NCBI GenBank assembly: GCA_033064195.1
Contig: JARBJD010000018.1
Coordinates: 429,615 to 493,614 of the forward strand
Length of the DNA: 64,000 bases
Direction: 5' to 3'
From: Blattamonas nauphoetae
Taxonomy: Eukaryota; Preaxostyla; Oxymonadida
The position numbers and the translations under genes are program-made. Below are positions 57,285 to 64,000 of this stretch, piece after piece (positions within the stretch are counted from its first letter, which is position 1; every line of letters starts with the position of its first letter). The notes below the pieces were generated by a model. That model did no database searches. It worked only from the letters and a program-made list of their open reading frames with translations, and was not told the origin of the DNA.

Positions 57285-58238
57285 ATGTCGAAGATACAAT
57301 ACATTCCCGCAAAGAGAAAGGCACCAGCGAAGAAACCGAAAATGAGATATGATCAGGGGGCTTTGAATGCAATGAAAAGAATCTATGCTGATGATGACAT
57401 TCGCACCAAATTCAATTCTGCACTCAGTAGTGTTCCATCAGCTTTGGAATACATTGAAAGGACTGGACAAAACTGGAGAGTGGAAATGGAAAAACATGGA
57501 AAAGTTCCTGATGTGATGGTCTACGACAAAGACAATGGAGATCTGGTTGCAGCAAATGGTTTCATGCTTGCATCATACAACAGTCGACCTGTCGTCGAGA
57601 CATACTATTCAATGAATCCAACACCAGATATGCGAAGACAAACTCCATACTCATCATATCGTCAAGATCATGGAAGAAGAATCAAAGCTGCACACAACAA
57701 CTTCCTCAAAACTGGAACATTCGATTTACCAGGAAACTATCGTGAAGTCAACTACCAAGAAATGCAAGCACAACGATCACAACAACCTTATGCAATAATG
57801 AAGAAAGCAGTTGGTGAATTCATGAATGATACTTTGAAGGTGTATCGGGCAAGTCGAGATCAACCAGCAGATCTCAGCAAAAATGTGTTGGACAATATGG
57901 TTTTCAATTCCATTCAATCCAAGATTGCATCAAAGATGTGGGATCAGTGGCTTGAAGACTATGTTGAAGGTTTCATCAGTTCAAATCCAGATCATCAGAG
58001 GACGAAAGCAAGAAAAGCGTTTAAGGAACAAATTCATCCCCAGTTCCTCGAAATCATCACAAAAACAGAAGATTTGCAAACTTTCCTTGGTCGTTATTCA
58101 GCAAACATCTCAACATTTGTGAACGAACAGACAACTGCAGCGTACCGAACAAGAACGGGAGATATCGGTAGATTCCAAACAGGACATATGTCTGAATATG
58201 CTCGATTCGCACACTTGGAGAAAGATATGAGTGATTAA
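57285..58238 (+). CDS. Polinton protein of unknown function with basic N-terminus (318 aa)
   Basis: The first in-frame ATG is 57285 (MSKIQYIPAKRKAPAKKPKM); the frame is open upstream only via TTG. The T-rich motif (TTTTTTATTTTG) lies at 57260-57272. The N-terminus is Lys/Arg-rich, suggesting nucleic-acid binding or a nuclear signal. The rest is helical with no recognised fold. The position next to the ATPase and before the small virion-like proteins suggests a virion role. Confidence 0.6.
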   Translation: MSKIQYIPAKRKAPAKKPKMRYDQGALNAMKRIYADDDIRTKFNSALSSVPSALEYIERTGQNWRVEMEKHGKVPDVMVYDKDNGDLVAANGFMLASYNSRPVVETYYSMNPTPDMRRQTPYSSYRQDHGRRIKAAHNNFLKTGTFDLPGNYREVNYQEMQAQRSQQPYAIMKKAVGEFMNDTLKVYRASRDQPADLSKNVLDNMVFNSIQSKIASKMWDQWLEDYVEGFISSNPDHQRTKARKAFKEQIHPQFLEIITKTEDLQTFLGRYSANISTFVNEQTTAAYRTRTGDIGRFQTGHMSEYARFAHLEKDMSD

Positions 58239-58275
58239 AAACATAAATATATATTTTTTATTTTTATAGAAAGTG

Positions 58276-58863
58276 ATGCAGCCAATTCTAAGTTGTCAAT
58301 TTACGAAACACACAAGTTCTTCTTCAGTTCCAACGTCAATCACCAACAATGTGATCATCGATAATAAAGGATCAACTTCTGGAAGATCAAAACTCGAAGA
58401 TCGAAATGAACAATGCGCGAATGTCGAACTAGACAATGTTCCAGGAACGTATGATCCACCACCACTTGAGATCTACCCATCTGCACCAATCCAAAGTCGT
58501 TCAATCCCACTTCGTGAGTACACATCAAACATTGCAGCATTCAAAGATCAACTATTGCTAGTGTACAAGAATGCATTTGCTTGTGAAAAGAAACTACTGA
58601 ATAATCTCATTGAACCATCGAAGAAACTGATCACAAACCAAAGTGATTTATGTGCACTGATTGCTACACTCACTGGAATCAATGATGTGGTGATCGAACT
58701 GGATGATTTGTCTGACAAGTGTCTATGTCTGAATAAACTACCAATCTTTCGAACAATTTTCAAGATTCTTGTTGGTGGAAAAGATATGAGCATTGCCTTC
58801 AACGAAGCATACAACACTATACTCAATTATGGAATTTCATTGACAAAGGCAATTCCTCGTTAG
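58276..58863 (+). CDS. Polinton protein of unknown function with PSAP-type motif (195 aa)
   Basis: Start ATG 58276 after the T-rich motif. The N-terminal 80 residues are disordered and include PPPLEIYPSAP, which contains a PSAP tetrapeptide like the late-domain motif that recruits ESCRT in some enveloped viruses. The C-terminal half is helical (KKLLNNLIEPSKKLI, CLNKLPIFRTIFKILVGG). No domain recognised. Confidence 0.6.
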   Translation: MQPILSCQFTKHTSSSSVPTSITNNVIIDNKGSTSGRSKLEDRNEQCANVELDNVPGTYDPPPLEIYPSAPIQSRSIPLREYTSNIAAFKDQLLLVYKNAFACEKKLLNNLIEPSKKLITNQSDLCALIATLTGINDVVIELDDLSDKCLCLNKLPIFRTIFKILVGGKDMSIAFNEAYNTILNYGISLTKAIPR

Positions 58864-58899
58864 AAAAATTTATGAATTGTATTTTTTATTTTTACATAA

Positions 58900-59214
58900 A
58901 TGGCACCAGGAAGTTTCAACAAACTCAAAAATATTGGCAAACAGTTCTTTCAATTCATCAAACCGCTTGCTCCATCACTGCTTCAGGTTGGAGGTGGTTT
59001 ACTCTCACAGACGAACAACAAGTTTGGACAAACAGCAGGAGGAATCCTCAGTGGCTTAGGCGGAATGATGGATGTGTACCAGCAAAACAAAGCAATCAAT
59101 CGAGCACCACAACAACCACAGATGATTGATTATGAACCTCCACGAAATGCTCGGTATGTTAATGATGACATGCCCCAGTCGTCAAATTCCAAAATTCAAT
59201 TCAAAGGATTTTAA
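58900..59214 (+). CDS. Small Gly-rich amphipathic Polinton protein (104 aa)
   Basis: Begins MAPGSFNKLKNIGKQF and has a hydrophobic Gly-rich core (PLAPSLLQVGGGLL, GGILSGLGGMM), then a Gln/Pro-rich end. Similar short proteins in Polintons and adenovirus-like elements are proposed to be membrane-active minor virion components; that role is inferred here from composition. The T-rich motif directly precedes it. Its paralogue follows at 59249. Confidence 0.6.
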   Translation: MAPGSFNKLKNIGKQFFQFIKPLAPSLLQVGGGLLSQTNNKFGQTAGGILSGLGGMMDVYQQNKAINRAPQQPQMIDYEPPRNARYVNDDMPQSSNSKIQFKGF

Positions 59215-59248
59215 TTTGTTTATGTTCTAGTTTTTTATTTTTACATAA

Positions 59249-59555
59249 ATGGCACCAGGTTGGTTATCAAAATTAGCAGCAGTCGGAAAAAAACATACTC
59301 AGAGTTGGAGCTCCATTTCTGAATCTCATTCCCTTCGTTGGACCACTGATTTCTAAGGTCGCACAGACAGGTGTTGAGATGATACCAGATGTGAAATCGG
59401 ATCAGCAAATCCATGCAGAAAAGATGGCACAATATGAGCAAGCAATCAATGAAGGAAATACACCAGTTGCACACAAACTCAGAGGAGAAATACTGAGACT
59501 GGAAGAAAAGCTGAAGCCGAAACCAAAGAAGAAGAAACTGAAAAAGTCTCGCTAG
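59249..59555 (+). pseudogene. Second small MAPG protein, frameshifted in an A-run
   Basis: Starts MAPGWLSKLAAVGKK after the same T-rich motif. An A7 run at about 59287-59293 carries one extra A relative to the reading that continues downstream. The original frame stops at about 59356. The shifted frame carries a hydrophobic segment, an acidic/Gln helix and a Lys-rich end (KPKPKKKKLKKSR), with stop TAG 59553-59555. It is the likely paralogue of 58900-59214; the extra A could be a sequence error. Confidence 0.55.
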
Positions 59556-59625
59556 AGGCTTCGAACCCTTTCCGGAAAAAAGGGAAAGAGAAATAAGCAT
59601 TATTGTTTTTTTTATTTTTGATGAA

Positions 59626-60834
59626 ATGAACTCACATATAACACATCTGACAAACAAAAGAACTGGAGCTACATCATTGACTGGAAATACAACTGGATCA
59701 ATCAAGTACACTCGAGATGATATTGGTCAAATACAACAACAACTCATGTCTGAACATCACATTAATTATCTTCTGAATGATGGAGCACACAGTACTTCCA
59801 TTCAGGAATTAAAACCATCCGAGAATGCACGTTTCTACACGGGACAAGAGATAATCATTCCACTGACTGGCAATCAGGACATTTGTCAAATCGACGATTC
59901 ATTCATTACGTTCACAATGACAGCAAGGCTTAAAGTGAATAATTGGAAGACAAATTCCAGTAAAAATGGATCGTACATGAATGAGAGGATATTCATATTC
60001 GTTGGACTCAAACATTCGGCATCAATCTTTCGTGACCTTACTGTTCTTCACAACAATCAGAGAATCATCAGCACAACAACTAATGACGTGTCAATGGAGT
60101 CTCACATCTACAATATGATCAAGCCAAAGAGTCAATTGGAGAATCGTAAACATTGTCACACACCTTGGCAGAATGCATGGAATCATGACGAATCTGTTGC
60201 TGGTGTTTATATTCCACTTTCTGATTTCACAACAACTTCTGGAACTGGAGTGTTCAAAGACAGTATTGATGTACCTATTCGTGTGTCAATCAATCTTGAA
60301 GATCTTCTCATCTTCTCTGGAATGACTGACTATCCTGCGTGTCTCTTTGGAGATTTGAAACTGAGCGTTCACATCAATGAAGATGCATTTGTGTGTTGTC
60401 CAGTTAATCCTGAACTCACTCTGAAGAACACACTTTCATTAATCGTTTCTGGGACTGCTGCAGCGCCTAAGATAAAAGCATCAATTGCCGATTGTATTCA
60501 GCATCGTCCCTATTTCTTAAACAATCTCGTAACCTCATGCACAAAGAACTTCGTTCAAATTGGTCTATCATTTCTGCAACCATCAGTTTCGAAAGACATT
60601 GTGTATTCATCAGCTGGTACAGTTACGACAGAACCAGAATACGTGGATCAGTACATCTCACTAAACATCACCGAGTATCAAATTGATGATGTGTATTGCA
60701 TGAGCTCTGGATACAATATGAAAGAAATTGCGAAAGAGAATCTCAAGAAAATGTATCAGGATCGTCCAGGAACTATTCCAGCAGAAAGATATCGTTCTAT
60801 CCATTTCAGAAGACACCAACTGAAACAGGCATAA
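59626..60834 (+). pseudogene. mcp: Polinton major capsid-like protein 1, N-terminal part
   Basis: A 402-residue frame after the T-rich motif. Beta-strand-rich text is typical of jelly-roll capsid proteins (FYTGQEIIIPLTG, IDDSFITFTMTARLKV, VPIRVSINLEDLLIF, LFGDLKLSVHINEDAFVCCPV). The C-terminal third continues in another frame from about 60800. Position, size (about 600 residues with the second part) and composition match the major capsid protein slot of Polintons. No direct fold proof. Confidence 0.65.
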
Positions 60835-61451
60835 ATTGCACTCAACAAATGGTGGTTGTTAATGCCAAGGACATCATGCTTCTCTTCCGTCACTACGACA
60901 ATGAAGTCACTTGTTTCCACAATCCAATGCAGAAGGATATCCAAGTGAATCTACTCGACAAATACTATCCAGATCAACCGACAACAACAATTGGAGCTCG
61001 CTTCTATCAATTTGCATTATCGACTCTTAATCTCGATTCCTATCTAGCTGTTCCTGATGACTTGGAGCGATCACTGACAGATTCTCTCGTTGAAGAGAAA
61101 CTCACTGGTGATCAGAATTATCCCAATGAGACAATGACAAGAGTTCGACCAATTCATGACAACACTGACTTCCTTATGTGCTTTTCAACACAGAGAAGTG
61201 GGTGTCCAACGAACTGTAATGATTCCATCAGTTCCAAAGGAAACGTTCCTGTCACTTTAAGATCATATCCCATTTATCAAGGGAAGCTGGACACATACTA
61301 CAATGTCTACAATCCAAGTCAAAGTGGTGGAAACATGACAACATTTACTCTTCCTCCAGCACCAATTTTAGCAACAACCGCAACCACATGGTGGGTATTA
61401 CGATACAGTAATGGCAAACCAAAGTTGAGTACTACCCAAATCACACATTGA
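60800..61451 (+). pseudogene. mcp: Polinton major capsid-like protein 1, C-terminal part
   Basis: After a frameshift around 60800-60835 the sequence continues (VVNAKDIMLLFRHYDN, YYPDQPTTTIGARFYQFAL, VTLRSYPIYQGKLDTYYN) to TGA 61449-61451. It forms the second half of the capsid-like protein. Only one indel is needed to connect it. Confidence 0.6.
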
Positions 61452-61535
61452 AAGCGTTGCACAAAGATTTAGGAATCATGTAGAGACAAAACAGTAAAAG
61501 AAAATAATGATATTGTATTTTTTATTTTTCTATAA

Positions 61536-62020
61536 ATGAGAAGTATCAGATCAAATCAATCCAAACCAACATCGACACTAATTGAGCAAATCGAAGTCCA
61601 ATCATACTTGCCAAAACAATGGGATTCAGAGCCACACATTTATTCCATCCAAGAAGTGCATCCAACGAATCCACCTATGCCTTGCAGAATCGGAGATGAG
61701 ATTGAAGTTCCACTGTGTTATGATGGTCATGATGTGACTGAGTTTGCGAAGAGTCATTTACGAATAGATCTAACGATCACTGTTCCGTATGAGCAACCGA
61801 CGACAGACAGAAACTACTACCCTAACATGTATGCAGTGTTCTACGGATATAAGTCATCATCAGATGCAATTCGAGATATGAGACTCGTCGACAGTAAAGG
61901 AAACATCATTGACAATACACTCCAGAATAATCATGTTCACGAATCATTTCTGTACCACACTTTCAAGTCTTATGAAGAGAAAAACAACATGAAGCATTGC
62001 TACAGTCTTTTGAAAATGTT
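61536..62020 (+). pseudogene. Second capsid-like protein, N-terminal part
   Basis: Starts after the T-rich motif. It aligns in pattern with capsid-like protein 1: both have an early charged/strand segment and KHC near residue 155-190 (NMKHCYSLL versus NRKHCHTPW). The frame is lost around 61990-62060 and continues in the next entry. Confidence 0.6.
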
Positions 62021-63064
62021 CAGAGAATGGATCCAAGTGTTTGTGGATGCTACTTTTCTCCAACTCCAAATACTGAAACAGTGTTCCCAATTACAATTCC
62101 TCTGGTTATTCCGTTTGTGAATTTGCTTCCACTGAGTACTTTTGATCAGTATCCAAATTCCATCTTTGGTAATTTACGTTTGAGATTTCATTTGACAACT
62201 GATTCACTTGTATATTGTCCGATTCGAGTACCCACAGTCATTCGAAAAGGACTTGAACGATACGTGGAGAAAGATCCATTAGGAAAATATACTACACACA
62301 AATCTCATCACGCACTATTACAAGATGGAGAATTCACAAATGTGACTCAAGAATTCACACAAATCGGAAATCCAGTTTATCAATATTATACATATTCAGA
62401 TCCAGATCCAAGTACTGGAATTGTGCATACTACAGTTAAATCAACCACTTCCACGGTTCTGAGTTCATCGGTGGACAAAGTCACTTCTATTTGCTACGGA
62501 TATCAAATCACTGATGCAACGAAGCAATCCCTCTTCAACACGTATTCAAAGACATTGTACGTCTTGAAAGCAGAAAGAATTGACACACAATCATTTCAAT
62601 CATCTGCAAATGCAATGGGAGTGAGATCAAACATTAGTATCAAACTCAACAATCTCATGAATCTTATGTGCTTATTCCCCGATCGACCAAACGAGTGTAC
62701 AGTCTTCAGAAATCCTCAATATGTTGGTCACTTCGAAATGCTAGGAAATTATAATCCCAATTTCCCAATGTCAACAAACTCACCAGAGTTCTATCAAATG
62801 ATGATGGTGAACGGTGATTTCATTGGCTGTTCTGCAACACAAGAGTTTGAGAATTCCATTTGTGAACCTCGCAATTACGTCTATGGTGGAAAGGAGAGCA
62901 GGAAACTGGTTCAATTCCTGTCATCAGCACTTTTATCCAGATTGTCCTCATCTTTTTGGCTGTCCTATAGGACAGGACAGGTAGGATGCCAGGACCCAAG
63001 CCAAATCAACTCCGTTCATTTCCACTCGATTTCTCAACCATTCCCGCAATGTGGAACGGTCTGA
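62000..63064 (+). pseudogene. Second capsid-like protein, C-terminal part (possibly truncated)
   Basis: Contains IFGNLRLRFHLTTDSLVYCPI, the counterpart of LFGDLKLSVHINEDAFVCCPV in capsid-like protein 1, so the two genes are paralogues in tandem. Further strands follow (YYTYSDPDPSTGIVHTTV, FPDRPNECTVFRNPQYVGHF). From about 62910 onward the sequence becomes Ser/Leu-rich and loses the style, suggesting that the true C-terminus is replaced at the element's right edge. The frame ends at 63064. Confidence 0.6.
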
Positions 63065-63249
63065 TTGGGATCATCGCTGATTGTACTTTAAAAATTATCG
63101 TTGGTTCAATCGGAATTGAGAATCACTGTTCAAACTGAATGACTATCTATTCCGTACTAATGGGATCTAGGTAGATATAGATATTCTTCTTCTATACTAC
63201 TCACGAGGGACTAGTCTCGTTTTCAGATTCGAGTTCTCGAACTTTTCAT

Positions 63250-63960
63250 GATATGAAAATACAGACCCACGTCTATGTTGTTTTGGATTCATCTTTCTCC
63301 AAAATGAAATACGAATGTCCATAAAAAGTAGTAGATTGAAAGATGTGGTGTGTTTTGTAACCGACACGTTCTATCCCTCTCCGCAGAGCTTGGCGAGCTT
63401 GTTCTCTGAGATAACGGTCGTCCGCTTCTGAAACATGACGGGAATGCAAGATGAGAAGAACACTTTTTATCAGAACATTGGTCATGGTTTCTGATCACTA
63501 ACTCAAGTCTCTTCATCCAGTTTCGGAATATTCTGATTCTTTGTCGTCGCGTTCGTCGTGCCATTATTGAAAAATATGAATCTTGCAGAAACTCTGCAAC
63601 TCTTGAGTCGATCTGTGGGGAGAGACATTGTCGTAGCGCAGGATGATTTCTCCTTGAATATCTCTTTTAGTTTGACAAGTATCAGTCCATTGGCTGAAGG
63701 ATGACTGAGGAAAGATCTTCCATCAATGGTCTGCCCGTTTTGGAGGGTTCTATTATGGGGTATGTTTTATCCCAAAAATATGGTAAACATGACCTTTTTC
63801 TGGAAGTGGCGAGGATCTTGTACTTGCTGTCGATCCTCGCCACGTCGCCCCAAAATGTGTGTGGATGAGGAACTGAAATAAAACTGGGATTCACAGGGTT
63901 CTGATTGATCAGATCAATTGAGAATAAACTTGAGATCAATTGATATCAGTGGCACTTTTG
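63250..63960 (-). pseudogene. Degraded mariner-like transposase
   Basis: Three minus-strand frames together suggest a mariner family transposase. At about 63640-63560 a frame reads ILRYDNVSPHRSTQEL, matching the DN..xH block around the second catalytic Asp. Upstream (about 63940-63690) is VARIDSKYKILATSRKR, and downstream a frame ends DDRYLREQARQALRRGIERV...GHSYFILEKDE, resembling the C-terminal end. The pieces are in different frames and no inverted ends were seen. Confidence 0.45.
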
Positions 63961-64000
63961 GGGCCCGAGATCAATTCTCTTATATTGACGTTCGAGATCT

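Larger units (their letters stand above)
47440..61541 (+). promoter_or_regulatory. Shared T-rich start motif of Polinton genes
   Basis: A motif TTTTTATTTTT or close variants lies 5-20 bp before the start codons at 47485, 49135, 49601, 54024, 57285, 58276, 58900, 59249, 59626 and 61536, often ending in ATAAATG or TAAATG. It is absent before the polymerase (49936) and integrase (55059), which begin only 11 and 3 bp after the previous gene. This resembles a virus-like promoter (initiator) shared by most transcription units of the element; it is not seen before host genes here. Confidence 0.65.
47400..63060 (+). mobile_element. Polinton/Maverick-type element (decaying)
   Basis: About 15.7 kb of AT-richer DNA holding the standard Polinton gene set: protein-primed family B DNA polymerase, rve integrase, packaging ATPase and jelly-roll-type capsid-like proteins, with small virion-like proteins between them. 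All genes but the ATPase are on the plus strand. Boundaries are approximate: the first element gene starts at 47485 and the last frame ends at 63064. No long terminal inverted repeats were recognised on either side, so ends may be lost. No adenovirus-type protease was recognised. Many genes are frameshifted, so it is probably inactive. Confidence 0.85.

Noticed and set aside
47400-63060. A virophage or adenovirus rather than a Polinton
   Set aside because: The combination of protein-primed polymerase and rve integrase with capsid-like genes, embedded beside host genes, fits a Polinton; a protease was not found, but the element is decayed.
1-64000. An alternative genetic code (TAA/TAG as Gln, reported in some oxymonads)
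   Set aside because: Long genes end at ordinary TAA, TAG or TGA and in-frame TAA/TAG codons are not scattered through the conserved frames; only one case (55053) could be read that way.
1-64000. CRISPR arrays, bacterial operons, rRNA genes or functional tRNA genes
   Set aside because: No regular short repeats with spacers, no Shine-Dalgarno pattern, no rRNA-like conserved stretches; the only tRNA-like sequence lacks a pairing acceptor stem.

Overview
The window looks like nuclear DNA of an oxymonad-type flagellate, closest in style to Blattamonas nauphoetae. That is recognition of style from recall, not a database match. Supporting traits are very long intron-poor genes for beta-helix surface proteins with a C-terminal kinase-like domain, an MRP-type ABC transporter, an expanded helical gene family with short GT..AG introns, and a high load of mobile DNA. 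The standard genetic code fits throughout.

Layout. Four copies (about 1-4849, 18590-24950, 27142-29420, 31380-33565) belong to one plus-strand family of helical (ARM/HEAT-like) proteins. They sit in duplicated units whose 3' flanks and upstream ABC-transporter scraps are also duplicated. Every copy is broken. Two are split by 3-4 kb insertions, two carry single-base frameshifts, and the 3' flank of the fourth is split by a third insertion. Between copies 1 and 2, on the minus strand, lie a gene of about 3,100 codons for a membrane-anchored beta-helix receptor with a pseudokinase tail (5643-15357, split by a roughly 460-bp MITE), a mariner-type MITE, and a second beta-helix gene (16176-18252). 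A degraded ABCC transporter gene fills 39016-44250 (minus), followed by a hAT-like transposase fragment (45671-47308, minus).

The three insertions (520-3650, 19362-23477, 33813-38429) are the main discovery. Each has non-identical inverted ends plus an internal block, 220-340 bp from the left end, that is the exact complement of both tips joined head to tail. This is the hallmark of DIRS-type tyrosine-recombinase retrotransposons (an internal complementary region). Removing each insertion at the predicted core gives an empty site that aligns without gaps to the paralogous copies, so there is no target-site duplication. None encodes a visible reverse transcriptase or recombinase. Element 1 has a gag-like ORF at the expected 5' end; elements 1 and 3 carry pieces resembling host surface-protein and ABC-transporter genes.

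From about 47.4 to 63.06 kb the composition becomes AT-richer and a Polinton/Maverick-type element begins: protein-primed family B DNA polymerase, rve integrase, FtsK/HerA-type packaging ATPase, two tandem capsid-like genes, two small glycine/hydrophobic proteins and several unknown ORFs. Most genes on the plus strand start just after a T-rich motif (TTTTTATTTTT) and many end their leader in ATAAATG or TAAATG. The element is decaying: polymerase, both capsid genes and several small genes are frameshifted, and no terminal repeats were found. The window ends in a degraded mariner-like transposase on the minus strand.
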